64,000 bases of DNA from Ancistrus triradiatus (Eukaryota; Chordata; Actinopteri; Siluriformes; Loricariidae): positions 1 to 64,000 of the forward strand of contig JAJAGP010001349.1 of the NCBI GenBank assembly GCA_025084515.1, in the 5' to 3' direction. Positions 1 to 13,800 of this stretch are shown one piece after another. The position numbers and the translations under genes were made by a program. Position 1 is the stretch's first letter; every line of letters starts with the position of its first letter. The notes beneath the pieces are model-generated. The model had not been told where the DNA came from. It was given only the letters and a program-made list of their open reading frames with translations, and made no database searches.

Positions 1-558
1 GACCTCTTGGATGAGTTGTTGCTGTGCTCTTGGGGTAATTTTGGTCGGCCGGCCACTCCTAGGAAGGTTCACCATTGTTCCATGTCTTTGCCATTTGTGG
101 ATAATGGCTCTCACTGTGGTTCGCTGGAGTCCCAAAGCTTTAGAAATGGCTTTATAACCCTTTCCAGACTGATAGATCTCAATGACTTTCTCTCTCAGTT
201 GTTTCTGAATTTCTTTGGATCTCGGCATGATGTGTAGCTTTTAAGGATCTTTTGGTTACTTCACTTTGTCAGGCAGGTCTTATTTAAGTGATGTCCTGAT
301 TGAGAACAGGTGTGGCAATAATCAGGCCTGGGTGTGGCTAGAGACAGTGAACTCAGGTGTGATAAACCATAGTTATGTTATGTTTTTTTCTCTCTCTTAA
401 TAATGAACACCTTCATTTAAAAACTGCATTTAAAAACTGTTTACTTGTGTTGTCTTTGGCTAATATTTAATTTGGTTTGATGTTCTGAAACACTTAAGTG
501 TGACAAATATGCAAAAAAATAGGAAATCAGGAAGGGGCAAACACTTTTCAAACCACTG
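1..558 (-). mobile_element. Tc1-like element, cut by the window edge
   Basis: The - strand encodes the N-terminal helix-turn-helix of a Tc1 transposase (MPRSKEIQKQLREKVIEIYQ, then GKGYKAISKALG and a GRP-type hook). The outer end is CACTG|TA at 554-560, matching Tc1 inverted-repeat ends at TA sites. The rest lies left of the window. Confidence 0.85.
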
Positions 559-563
559 TATAT

Positions 564-616
564 CTGTGTGTGTGTGTGTGTGTGTGTGTGCGTGCGTGCG
601 TGTGTGTGTGTGTGTC
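564..616. repeat. (TG)n microsatellite with (CGTG) interruption
   Basis: A TG dinucleotide run with an internal CGTGCGTGCG stretch begins just beyond the end of the Tc1-like element. Confidence 0.95.
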
Positions 617-2722
617 TGTAGTGTTTCTCAGCTATTTGCTGCTATAGCTCATTAGGAGGAAGTACATTACAGAACAGTTTCTGCCTGAATGCTTGTACTT
701 CTTGTCGGCATGTTCATGTTGGGTCTGGTCAAAATTACAGCTTTGCAGGGAACACACTAAAATTGAACATACTTCTATATATCCACTATCTTGGAATTCA
801 ACTTTTTTGGTCCAAGTCAGGGACACTTCAAGTTTCTCATGGGGTTTACTAATACTCAAGAGCCACAGGCTCCTCTAAGCAGCTGATTGAGCATCGGACA
901 ATTGTCTTACATACTATCAGCACATAGGTTGGTTTGGTATGCAAAGTAAAACCCTGACATTACTGCAAATGACCAGCATGATAGTTTGGCTGTGATGCAC
1001 TGGTCCATACTGCAGTGTTGCTTGCACTTATGTGATCTGCATACAAGACCCATCAGAGGAAGACCATATATCCAATGTCATCACAAAATTTCATTACTGT
1101 CTGCAATAAGTAAAAGTCAAAGAAAATGTAAAACATGCTGTGTTTTTTAATTTGATTTTCCATAAGTGCTTATTTTCCATGAGTGATTATGTGACACAGG
1201 GAAATCAAATTCAAGCTGCTTGTGAACTTGACATGATTACATAATGCTAACATGTGACATGACTGACGGCTTAAATTTAAGTAACCAAAGAGATTAATAA
1301 CAACTATCCTTTATTTACCTAAAATATAAATACATCCAATTTATACTGCATGCAGCATTTACATTGTATAAACCGGTATGAATTCGACATTGACTGCATT
1401 TTTCTGTGCTAATTAAACGTTATAGCCCTGAAACAAACCTTCATAAAACAGTGGGAAGAACCATATACACTGTAATCTGTGTAACTTTAACCAGTCAGGA
1501 ATTTTGCTTTTGATATATTTAATAAATAATTATTCGTATTCATATAGAGTCCAATATATCATAATGACCCTCTAATCTTCATTATGTGGACACACATATT
1601 ATCACATGTGCACAAACACACAGACCTATTTTGACGTAAAGAACTGCATCAGAACTCATACACACATACCAGTGGAACTGTATTGGTTAAGACACATGAC
1701 AGAAATCTGATTTACAGATTTCACTTCCTTGTTGTGTTTCTCTTTTTTCTCCTGACCTGAGTGCTTTGCCTATTTTCTCCCTTTTACTAGAATCGCTTCC
1801 TTTACCTTCTCCCTTGACCATCGTGACTAGGATAGCCATGAAATAACACCCTTCTCTTATACTGCAGTGGTTCTGTTTTGTTTGTTCTTACTTCAGTAAT
1901 GATGAGTCAGTAATCATTGCTGAAATGTTCACAGTCTGTATTTAACTATTTTTCTTATATGAATTATGATATTTTTCTTCTAATAATTTGAGTTTGATGA
2001 TATCAGGATTCCAAATACTCTATAGATGCACAAAGATGCAAAATGTACTGCTGGATGCTCTGCCACACTGGTGCAAAATACAAGACAGATATTTTTTCTT
2101 TTCTAACACTGTATTTATAATGTATCTACTTCTCCATTCACTTACGCAGATACAGCATACCTTATAAAACATTATTATAAAGCATACTATACAGCAGGGT
2201 GAAAAATAGTATGTACTTTTCAAATGCAAGAGTCTAGTGGAAAGGTTGTAATACAGTGCAGTCAAAAATGTGACCTGTCTTGAAATGCCTCCAAAATGTG
2301 CATGTCGTTGCACAATGTCAGTCATCATTCTCATAAGTAACTTTACTTCTGCATTCACTCCGATCAGCTGACTGATCAACTAAGTTAAGCTGTATGATTC
2401 TTCAAGCTTTTCTGTACTGCTTCTGGAAGCAACTAATGTGAGGTAGAAATCATGTTGCTATTTAAAAACTGCTGAGATAAATGATTATCTAGGTCAACAT
2501 CCCCAAACATGTACATAAAGGGACACAAAAGACAGTTTTGACACCGTCCACTTAGCCAATGGCTGGTAATGCATAATATTGCAGGAGACCTTCCTGAGTG
2601 AATTTTTCGTGGTCATTGATGTGGAGGATACAGAGCCTGTAGTGGACAACTAATTTAGAGTAGCCAATAAACCTACTGGCATGTTTTTGCTTAGTACTTA
2701 AAACAACAAAGCATGTGTATCT
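617..2722. other. Intergenic DNA, no gene seen
   Basis: AT-rich unique-looking sequence. All open frames are short with no recognisable protein. Confidence 0.6.
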
Positions 2723-2723
2723 A

Positions 2724-3930
2724 CAGTGGGGCAAAAAAGTATTTAGTCAGCCAGTGATTGTGCAAGTTCTTCTACTTAGAAAGGTGAGAGAGGTCTGTAA
2801 TTTTCATCACAGGTACACTTCAACTATGAGAGACAAAATGAGAAACAAATCCAGAAAATCACATTGTAGGATTTTTAAAGAATTTAATTGTAAATCATGG
2901 TGGAAAATAAGTATTTGGTCACCCACAAACAAGCAAGATATCTGGCTCTCACAGACCTGTAATGTCTTCTTTAAGAAGCTCTTCTGTTCTTCACTCGTTA
3001 CCTGTATTAATGGCACCTGTTTGACCTCGTTATCTGTATAAAAGACACCTGTCCACAGCCTCAATCAGTCAGATTCCAAACTCAACCATGGCCAAGACCA
3101 AAGAGCCATCAAAGGACACCAGAAAGAAAATTGTAGACCTGCACCTGGCTGGGAAGAGTGAAATCTACAATAGGCAAGCAGGTTGGTGTGAATAAATGAA
3201 ACTGTGGGAGCAATTGTAAGACATACAAGACCATTGATAATCCCTCTCAATCTGGGGCTCCATGCAAGATCTCATCCCTGTGGGGTCAGAATGATCATCA
3301 TGAGAACGGTTATCAAAAATCCCAGAACTATACGGAGGGACCTGGTGAATGACCTGCAGAGAGCTGGGACCAAAGTAACAAGGCTACCATCAGTAACACA
3401 CTACGCCCGAGAGGGACTCGGATCCTGCAGTGCCAGCGTGTCCCTCTACTTAAGCCAGTAGATGTCCAAGGCCCGTCTGAAGGTTTGCCAGAGAGCATAT
3501 GGATGATCCAGAAGAGGATTGGGAGAATATCTTGTGGTCAGATGAAACCCAAAATAGAACTTTCTGTAAAAAAAACTCCACCCTCGCCGTGTTTGGAGAA
3601 AGAAGAAATGCTGAGTTTAGCACCATACCTACTGTAAAGCATGGGGGGTGGAAACCTCATGCTTTGGGGCTGGTTTTCTGCAAAGGAGACAGGACGACCG
3701 ATACGTGTTAAGGGAAGAATGAACGGGGCCATGTATCGTAAGATTTTAAGCCAAAACCTCCTTCCATCAGTGAGAGCATTGAAGATGGAACGTGGCTGGG
3801 TCTTCCAGCATCTCATTTTGTCTCTCATAGTTGAAGTGTACCTATGATGAAAATTACAGACCTCTCTCATCTTTCTAAGTAGGAGAACTTGCACAATCAG
3901 TGGCTGACTAAATACTTTTTTGCCCCGCTG
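2724..3930 (+). mobile_element. Tc1-like element family A, internally deleted
   Basis: TA-flanked ends start CAGTGGGGCAAAAAAGTATT and end with the inverse copy at 3930, with long (~200 bp) inverted repeats. The transposase starts near 3088 (MAKTKE-like). It is frameshifted, retains WSDET-like sequence near 3536, and runs to WVFQH at about 3810, where it jumps straight into the right inverted repeat. The last third, including the final catalytic Glu, is deleted. Confidence 0.9.
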
Positions 3931-4002
3931 TATGTAACAGAGATCAGCGTCGTTGATTATTCATTCAACACCAGTGACATTAACTAAAAAGCCCAGTGTG
4001 TG

Positions 4003-4770
4003 TCATGATCAGCAACAATACTCAGGTAGGCTGTGGTGTTTTAAATGATGCACAGGTGGTATTGAGAGGCCCAAAATGTTCTATCAGAATATCCCCCACA
4101 CCATTACACCACCAAAAGCAGCCTGAACCGTTGATACAAGGCAGGATGGATTTATGCTTTCATGTTTACGCAAAATTCTGACCCTACCATTCGAGCAGAA
4201 ATCGAGACCCATGAGACCAGGCAACATTTTTCCAATCTTCTGGTGTCCAGTTTTGATGAGGGCATGCCTGTTCTTAGCTGACAAGAGCGGCAAACAGTGT
4301 GGTCTTCTGCTGCTGTAGCCCATGTGCTTCAAGGTTTGACATGTTGTGTGTAAGATGCTCTTCTGCATACCTCGGTTGTAACGAGTGTTTTTTTGAGTTA
4401 CTGTTGCCTTTCTATCAGCTCAAACCAATCTGGCCATTCTCTTCTGACCCCTGGCATCAGCAAGGACCAGAGAACTGCCACTCACTGGATATTTTCTCTT
4501 TTTTTGGACCATTCTTTTGTTAACCCTAGAGATGGCTATGCATGACAATCAGCAGTTTCTGAAATACTCTGACCTTCCTGGGAAGCGCAAACAACCATGG
4601 AACATTCAAAGTCACTTAAATCACCTTCTTGTTTCCTTTTTGGTGCTCAGGTTGAATTTCAGCAGGTGGTCTTGATCATGTCTACATGCATTGAGTTGCT
4701 GCCATCTGACTGGGTGATTAGATATTTGCGTTAATGATTAGGTGAACAGGTGTACCTAGCAAAGTGAATG
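4003..4770 (-). mobile_element. Tc1-like element family E, partial
   Basis: The - strand retains the 5' end (GTACACCTGTTCACC type) and the transposase N-terminal half up to NPSCLVSTVQA and GGVMVWGIF. The C-terminal half is missing. The frame is broken several times. A second copy is at 58055. Confidence 0.85.
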
Positions 4771-5404
4771 AAGAAGTATGATTTTGATCATGCTTACGCT
4801 GCAGCTTTAACATACCGAAAGAAGCAATTCCTTAAAAATATGCAGAGACAAGATCAGTTTGAAAAGTTTGCTGACTCATAGGTCTTCAGTGCTGTTTAGT
4901 TTTTTAGACATTTTTTAAATATATTATGTTAAATGATTGTTTGATTTGACCCAAGACAGTTATATTGGGAATGGTTTCTGAAGTTAGATTTTTAGTGAGT
5001 TAGACTGTCTATATAAATCAGATCTTTAGTCCTGTAATGCTAGTGCAAGGTTATAGAAGTGTGAAATCAGTTTCATTTGTCTGATTAAATAAAATGGGTG
5101 GTGTGAAATAAAGATTGTTTTAATAGAGAAAACTTAGTATCGTGTCGAAATAAAGCTAATACCAAACAGCATATTGTTTACTCGGTTCCAAACTGCTGTC
5201 AAATGAACCCTAGGCTACTTCCTTGTATCTGAGAATTTTCCATTAACTGAAATAGAAACCTGGTGTTTTATTTAATTACCTATTACATACTGCATTATTC
5301 AGAATATTTGTATATAAATATTATTTAGCAATATACTACATTAAATCTGTAGGGCTGTGAGAAAAGTTAACATAGCAACTTTTTATACATAACCACAAGC
5401 GCAA
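4771..5404. other. Intergenic DNA upstream of the cathepsin gene
   Basis: No frame or repeat recognised. AT-rich. Confidence 0.5.
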
Positions 5405-5480
5405 ATGAGATCATTTAACACGTGACAGGGGCTTGATAAAAGCGAAATTACGTTGAGCCGCCAGTTAGTTTTGCTTCCTC
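5405..5480 (+). promoter_or_regulatory. Candidate cathepsin promoter with CACGTGAC E-box
   Basis: CACGTG lies at 5419-5424 in the context AACACGTGACAG. It agrees with 8 of 10 positions of the CLEAR element bound by TFEB in lysosomal genes. A TATA-like GATAAAAG follows at 5435, and a GAGGAAG (PU.1-type) motif on the - strand at about 5474. Promoter status is inferred from position only. Confidence 0.35.
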
Positions 5481-5512
5481 CTCAAGGTGTCGGCGTATCC
5501 CAGCTCAGAAAC
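5467..5512 (+). other. ctss: Possible 5' non-coding exon of the cathepsin gene
   Basis: The first coding exon is preceded by an acceptor (TTACAG, ending 7006) only six bases before the ATG, so a 5' non-coding exon must lie upstream. The best candidate ends at 5512, with donor AAAC|GTAAGA. It lies about 30 bp after a TATA-like GATAAAAG (5435-5442). The start is a guess. Transcript data would settle it. Confidence 0.4.
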
Positions 5513-5944
5513 GTAAGAACACTTTAAATTTTCAGATTCAGACCTTTTATAATGTATCAGATATTTACTGGTGTAGAGACGCTCGGTTGTTTCGATTTAA
5601 AGTGCCTGGTTCATATTGAGAGGGCGAATATTTTGCTTTCGATTTCATCATAACGTTAAGTTGGTTGATGTTATTAGGTTATCTGTGTTTGTCTTTGGGG
5701 GATTTTTTAATTTTATTTACGGCAACTGTTAGGTTTTCAGTTTGACCGTGGCTTGTTTTGGAGAGTTTTTTTTAAATCCATCAAATATTTTTAGTTTAGG
5801 AATCGAGGTTTTGTTCTTACCATGGTTTTCTTTTACGTTTTAGACTAACAGTACTGCTCCATATTGCTCTCTTGCATTTTTCATCTTATAATTTTGGACT
5901 TGTGTGTATTTTATTACTTCTCCTGCTTAAAGAAACATCTCAAA

Positions 5945-6115
5945 CCAACTGAAGATGGGTTGCTGGTTTAGGCTGGTAGTTATGAGTGGTCTGCCAGCTT
6001 GGTCTATCTGTCATTAGGCTGGTCTGCCAGCCAGAATTGGCTGGTTTGTGCCCAAATCCTCCCTAAAACCAGCTTGGTGGGCTAGGCTGGTCTTTTCAGC
6101 AGGGAGCCAATTATG
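5945..6115. repeat. Short GCTGGT-rich interspersed repeat
   Basis: GGCTGGT/ACCAGCC words recur on both strands across about 170 bp in cathepsin intron 1. This resembles a common fish repeat built of these words. The boundaries are approximate. Confidence 0.5.
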
Positions 6116-7006
6116 ATTTCACCACAATTATCTGTTAAGTAGACTATAAAAAATGTGAAATTGCCTAATTATATTGGCTGTTAAGGTTATAAGCATGTGT
6201 TCCCATTTCTGAAATGGAAACCGTTTACCTGAGTAGATGCTATTCTTTGGTCATATGACATAATTTTACTTCCTGTATGAAGTGTCAAACAAACAAGTTC
6301 CCGTAGTGTATGTTTATTAGTTTATTTCTATTTCTCTTATTTCTGTTCATTCTTTGTAGTCATTCTGATTCTGAAAGTGACTTCTGTAGTTTAAAAAATC
6401 TGTAGTTTAAAAAATCAGAAACCAAAACACAAAATGGTAGTGTGGTTGGTAGGTGCATTCACCTGTGCTCACCGTCCTTTTGTTATCATGCATGCCATCA
6501 TGCTTCCTGATGTTACCTAAACAGGACTTTGCATAGACTGATTAGCAAAACAAGTTCTTGTGAATTGACATGTCGTTTCTTGGGAGTCCAAGTTGTTCTA
6601 TATAATATTGGCCACCTCATTTTCTAGTGAATTATTTTGTTCAGAAATGCACATTTTGTTGTTACCACTAGATGGTAGTGTGTACACATTGGGTGCGAAT
6701 AAACGTAAGAACATGCATGTGGAGTGGATCTCAAATTGACCACTGTGACTCAGAGTATAAAAACCACATACACCGTTTAGTGTGATTACCAGAATAGGTT
6801 CTTTATGTGTGGAAATTCGCTTTCTGATGAAAGTGGTGCATTCAAGTCATAACTTCTCTTTTGGTCATAAGACTGTTTGCGTAACTTCCCTGAAAAATCC
6901 AGTTTGGCTAAATCAGGCAAATGGGGTTGGAATCCTGAATTCTGTGTTAAACTCTTTGGCATTCTTGAAGACCTGTTTGATTTTAAACTATAGTTTCTAA
7001 TTACAG

Positions 7007-7132
7007 GTCAAGATGCTGAGGAGCTTGCTGATATTGGTGCTCTGTGGGACAGCAGTGGCCCTTACTGACCCAAGCCTGGATGGCCACTGGCAGCTCTGGA
7101 AGAAAAATCACACCAAGATTTATTCCAGTGAG
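7007..7132 (+). other. ctss: ctss exon with start codon: signal peptide and start of propeptide
   Basis: The acceptor TTACAG ends at 7006 and the ATG is at 7013-7015. The donor GAG|GTATGA lies after 7132. The exon encodes residues 1-40, including a hydrophobic signal sequence and the start of the propeptide (GHWQLWKKNH). Confidence 0.93.
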
Positions 7133-10100
7133 GTATGAAGTTTTTTGCTTATTAGGATTGTTGAAATTCTGTACATAAGTTATGCTTGATTTTACAGTAG
7201 ACCTTAAACAAAAACATTGTTCAAAGGGTTCTCAAAGACCATCTGTCTTGGGAGTAATTATTACCATTACAGCACTGCTTAAATGTTATTCCGTAGTTCT
7301 GCATAAATATGACTAAAAACATCAGATTGTCAAACAAATCCAGAAAGTAGAAAGAAAAGAACCCAATTAAACAAATGAAAAAAAACAAATCGTGGTCAGT
7401 ACGGGGAGATGAATGATCCAATATTACCTTTTTGAGTGGCAAAAGTATGTGAACCTTTGCTGTCAGTATGTCAGTCTTACCCACTTCTTGTGCAGCAATA
7501 ACTGTCAATCTGTACTGTATGTCTGATTGGAGGAATTTTAGCCAGTTCTTTAGTATGGAACTGCTTAAACTCTGGGATGTTGGTGGGTTTCTTCACATGA
7601 ACTGCTCGCTTCATTAACTTTATTCTTTAACTGTTTTTATAGAACAAGTTATGTTATTAGGGTCATTTTCTTGACATTTTCCTTTAGAATTTGCTGGTAT
7701 AACACAGAATTCATTGCCTCATAAATGAGGACAAGTCATCCTGACTCAGATGCAGGGAATCAGACCCCCAAAACATGAAGCTACCACCACTATTTCATAG
7801 ACGAGGCTAGATTCTTATACTGGAATGTCATTCCCACACTTGTGAAGGAAGAACATCTGACTTTTTGGGTAGGTGAAACACTGACTTGAAAAACGCCAAC
7901 AAATCTGAGAGAACTTCCTGTAATACTGAGTCCGTGAGCCACAAAGCCATCAAATACAAAACAAATACGGCTTTGTGGCTCACGGGCTCAGCATTAAAGG
8001 AAGTTCTCTCTGATTTGTTGGCGTATTTCAGTGGATCACAATCCATCAGTATATATCACAATATTATTTTCATGATATGCTACATTGATTTTCAGCTCAA
8101 AATAGAATTAATTTTTTTAAGGAAGAAAAGACATTTTAATTGGGTGTAAACTAGTCTCCACTCGTGGATGTCGCTGTACAGTGTTTTGATTAAAATTGTC
8201 CACTGAATCATCAGTGTGATGTATTAAGACTTAAGGCTTGTACACTAACTTGTATTTCAGCTGTTTCTATATTTTCAGTGAACTATGTTGGATATTAAAA
8301 TATATCCCAATATGTATCATATCACAATGTATCGTGATATCATCTTATCATGACCCATGTATCATGAAGTCCATTCCAATACCCAACCCCAGTTTAAATC
8401 ATACTTTCTATGGTTTTAACATTTTCTCTACTAATGTAAGGGTGCTGGGACTCAATTTATAGGTGCTTGTGCACCTATAAAAAGGGGATAGACATGTCTA
8501 TGCCCCCAGAACACAACCATGGGAGAAACACTTTAGCACTGCTTTACTCAGAGCAGCTACAAACAAATCCTTGAAACAGGAGCTATAAACCAATGGACCT
8601 ATAAAACGGTTCCTAAAGTCAAGACATGGTGACTAATTATTCAGTATTTCTCATGAATAAGTAGAATGTTTGGCCATATGAGCTTTACAAAAAGCATGTT
8701 TAGGTGGTAGGTTGTAGTAAGTGCCAGTTTCCCATTTTACAAGCTATACTGCTCTTTAGTCATATGAAGCCCAGAGTGGTATTGATCTGCGCCAGTTAGA
8801 GTGTAGGCCTTAATCCAAGTTCATGTTGTGGTGGATTACCGAAGCCTCTGCATTGGTTGTATTCTGCTATACTGTCTCTGTGAATCACTGTAATTACCAA
8901 CAGCTCCAGAGGTACATTGTTGCTGATCCCCAAAACGGATTGTACAGTTGCAGTGAATTAACCTTAGATTGACGTTCTAACAAGCAGTCCCAATTTAACA
9001 TGCTGTTGCTCTAGGCAAGGGGTGGGAAATCTTGTACACAAAGGTACATTGTGGCTGAAGGTTTTCATTCCTGTAAAGTACAAGGTACACCTGATGCCAC
9101 TTTTAAAGTATTTTGGATCCAGTAATACAGTGCATTAGTTGGTTAAATATAGAATGGAAATTCCATGGAATATTGAGTGGTAGTGGGCGGACACCGCATT
9201 CGGCGGGACAGGCACCAGGAAAGAAGAGATTCTGCAGATGACCACTGAATACCCTACACAGGTATCAGATCTAGCATTGTGACAAATGTTACAACAAGAA
9301 TGGGAGACCCAAACAGTAAACTGCAGGATATAGAGCCTAAAGTAAAACTCAAAATAAGAGAACAAGTGATCTACACCAGGTGCCACATCGGGCACTCCAG
9401 TAACTCCTCTCACATACTAAAAGGAGAAGAACCACCCCAATGTTCATCATGCCAACACATTCTAACTGAATGCACAAAATGCCAAAAAAAGGAAATGGCT
9501 ATTGATATCTCAAACCATCAAAGACATTTTAATAAAGACAACGCATCAACAGTTATGGACTTCCTTAAAACCATAAAACAGAAGCACTTTATTTAAATAT
9601 AACGGATTCAAACAATAAAAATCTAAAAGGTCTAAACGTGTCATGTCATGAAATGAACCCCTAAAGTTTACACATGGTGCTAAAAACCTTACATGAATAC
9701 AGTTTGCAGATGAAATTGCCATGAATATCCTACTCCCAGGGAAAATTCAGCAGACATTTATCCAGAGTGACTTACAATTGATTCACTCTTACAATGTATA
9801 GTCGAAGCAGTTGTGGATTAAAGGCCTTGCTCAGTGTCCTATCAGTGGCAGCTTTGCAGTGCTGTGGCTTGATCCCTGGACCTTCTGGGCCATATTCCAG
9901 TTATTTAGCCAGTGCACACCAGAGTCCCACGTTAAAATGATCAGTGATGATGGCAACAGATTTTCTGTGTAATGATTCTCAATTGGGAAGCCAAAATCTA
10001 AGGAAATGGATTTACATGTGCATACAGTGTTATTAGCTTGTAATTGTGTGTTGTTACAGGTGGAGGAGTTGGGTCGGAGAGAGATTTGGGAGAGGAACCT

Positions 10101-10779
10101 ACACCTGATCACCGTGCACAATCTTGAGGCCTCTATGGGCATGCACTCCTATGTTCTGGCCATGAACCATATGGGAGACATGGTAAGCTTTTCCATTATG
10201 GTGCAATAGAAACTTCCAAACTCTGAATTCAGTTTACATGCAAATGTTTCTCTTTACTTCTGTATTTTAAAGTCTGGTCATGAAATATTAGGGAATGTGA
10301 CAATTAGTTTTGTTACCTTGCCACACTTTCATTATCTTGTCTTGTTACACAATTTGGGTAATTTTAAAAAGAATTCGGTACATTTAAATTCTAGCTGTCC
10401 TTTACCATAACATTCTTTGAATTAATGTCAGACTACAGAGGAGATCATGCAGAAGTTTGCTGGGACACGTATACCTCCAAACCTGAAGAGGACATCCTCA
10501 TTTGTAGCGTCAACTGGCGTGTCAGTACCAGATTCAGTTGATTGGAGGCAGAATGGCTATGTCACTGATGTCAAATACCAGGTAACACTTTCTATTGCCA
10601 TGTCAGCTTGCACACGTTTACAGTGACTAAGCATGAGAGAGTAAATAATGTTGCCTTGTGTTGAAGTATATACATCAGCAAATCTGAGAAAGTTGTGAGG
10701 GAGGGAACCTTCCTTACATTTGCTTTGACTTTTATTTCATTGTAGATGGTATGAATACGATATAAAATGTTGTGTATAT

Positions 10780-10826
<47 letters not shown>

Positions 10827-13800
10827 TGTGTGTGTGTGTGTATATGCAGTAATTTGTTTTTAATTTTCAATACATTATTCAATAAATTGAGATATTTAGT
10901 AATTTATTATAAATTAAGCTTTGTTACTGACTTTCCCAATTGTAGAGGTGATTGCGATCAGGTTTCAAACTTCAATTTTGAAACTTCGATGTACACTACG
11001 CTCAACAATACTCTCCTGCATGCGGCATTATGTGACATGACTCGTGGCTGGAGTGATGAGCGCTGGAACGTTCTGGGGAAAAGCCATGGTTGCAGTCTTG
11101 TTTTTAAACGCTTATATAAGCTAAGATGTATATAGCTATATGTAGCTGATTGTGCAAGTTCTCCTACTTAAAGATGAGAGGTCTGTAATTTTCATCATAG
11201 GTACACTTCAACTACGAGAGACAAAATGAGGGGCAAAAAATCCCGGAAATCACATTGTAGGATTTTTAAAGAATTTAATTGTAAATCATGGTGTAAAATA
11301 AGTATTTGGTCACCCACAAACAACCAAGTTTTCTGGCTCTCATAGACCTGTAACTTCTTCTTTAAGAAGTTCTTCTGTCCTCCACTTGTTACCTGTATTA
11401 ATGGCACCTGTTTGACCTCATTATCTGTATAAAAGCCACCTGTCCACAGCCTCAAACAGTCAGACTCCAAACTCAACCATGACCAAGACCAAAGAGCTGT
11501 CGAAGGACACCAGAAAGAAAATTGTAGACCTGCACCAGGTTGGGAAGAGGGAATCTACAATAGGCAAGCAGGTTGGTGTGAATAAATCAACTGTGGAGCA
11601 ATTGTAAGAAAATGGAAGACACACAAGACCATTGATAATATTCCTCGATCTGGGGCTCCACACAAGATCTCATCCCGTGGGGTCAAAATGATCATGAGAA
11701 TGCTGAGCAAAAATCCCAGAACTACACGGAGGGACCTGATGAATGACCTGCAGAGAGCTGGGACCAAAGTAACAAAGGCTACCATCAATAACACACTACG
11801 CCGAGAGGGACTCAGATACTGCAGTGCCAGGCGTGTCCCCCTGCTTAAGCCAGTACATGTCCAGGCCCATCTGAAGTTTGCCAGAGAGCATATGGATGAT
11901 CCAGAAGTGGATCGGGAGAATATCATGTGGTCAGATGAAACTAAAATAGAACTTTTTGGTAAAAACTCAACTCGTCGTGTTTGGAGGAAGAAGAATTGAG
12001 TTGCACCATATTTACTGTGAAGCATTGGGGTGGAAACATCAGGCTTTGGGGCTGTTTTTCTGCAAAGGAGACAAGACAACTGATCCGTGGTAAGGGAAGA
12101 ATGAGCGGGGCCATGTATCGTGAGAATTTAAGCCAAAACCTCCTTCCATCAGTGAGAGCATTGAAGATGGAACGTGGCTGGGTCTTCCAGCATGACAATG
12201 ATCCCAAACACACCGCTCGGGCAATGGAGTGGCTTCGTACAAAACATTTCAACATCCTGAAGTGGCCTAGCCAGTCTCCAGAACTCAACCCATAGAAAAT
12301 TTGTGAAGGGAGTTGAAGGTCCATGTTGCCCAGCGACAGCCCCAAAAAATCACTGCTCTAGAGGAGGTCTGTATGGAGAAATGGGCCAACATACCAGCTA
12401 CAGTGTGTGCAAACATGTGTTTGATGAAAATGTACCTATGATGAAAATTACAGACCTCTCTCATCTTTCTCAGTAGGAGAACTTGCACAATCAGTGGCTG
12501 ACTAAATACTTTTTTGCTCCACTGTAAAAGTTGGGATGGTATGGAAAATACAAAAAAAAACCCTGCAGTGTCCTGCAGTGTTCCTTACGTTTCCTTTGAC
12601 TTTTATTTCATTGCAGACAATATAAACCCAAGATATTTCAGGTTTTTCCTGGTCAGTTTAATTTGTTAATAAAAAAAGTTGGGACGTTGCAATTTAGGGC
12701 TAGTAATGAGCTATAAAAACATAAATAATAATGTGATTTCAAACAGGTGATGTCAACAGGTGATTTATAGTTTTTGAGCGGTAAAGATGGCCAGAAGATT
12801 TATCAACAGTTCCTCCACTAAAGGTTGGAAGGATTTTACATATTTCTCCCTCTACAGTGCACAATATCATTAAACAATTCAAGGTATCTGGAGGAATTTA
12901 AGTGCAGGCCTGCATGGACTACAGAATGACATTAGACATAGCATTGCGACGGACATGCAGATAAATTGGCAACAAGAGTGATACATGAACAATAAACTGT
13001 ATAACATAAGGCCTAAAGTAAACGCCTGCCCAAAAACAAACCTCCAAAGAAGAAAAGAACGTGATCTACACCAGGTGCCACATCAGACACTCCAAAGTAA
13101 CTCCTCTCACTTAATAAGAGGAAATGAACCAATCCAATGTTTGACATGCCAAGTGCCTATAACAGTAAAACACATTCTAACTGAATGCACAAACTACCAA
13201 AAAAAAAGTAAACTGCTATATGTATCAGAGGAACATTGTTGTCAAACATTTCAATAACTTTCTCATGCATTTGATCATCAGGCTCTGCATTTTGTGCTTA
13301 CTACTTTTCTACCATTCATGATTGCAATTCCCTATTTGAATCATATGAGGTTTTTTTTGGTTGTTGTTTTGTTTTTGTTTTTTTTCCTTAAACCAAATGT
13401 AGACCAGACAAAACATGTAATGAAAAAGGTCACAGTGAATACCTTTTTAATTAGTTTATTTTATAAAAAATGTTTTTTTCATTTTCCATACTGTCCCAAC
13501 TTTTTATGATTTAGGTGAAGGTGTACAAACAATGACAGGACAAGCTAGGTAAGAAACTGCAGTCTGTTTCCTTTCTCATTTCTTATTCATGGTTCTATTG
13601 GCATTGGTCAGGGAGCCTGTGGTTCTTGTTGGGCGTTCAGTGCTGTTGGTGCTCTTGAAGGTCAGCTGAAGAAGACTACTGGTCAACTGGTGTCTCTTAG
13701 TCCCCAGAACCTGGTGGATTGCTCTTCTAAGTATGGAAACCTAGGTTGCAACGGAGGCTACATTACTAAAGCCTTCCAGTATGTCATAGACAATGGTGGC

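Noticed and set aside
10592..10882. 96-codon frame with TH/HI repeats
   Set aside because: It is a translation of the (TG)n microsatellite.
11555..12345. Long - strand frames opposite the family A transposon
   Set aside because: Antisense shadows of the decayed transposase.
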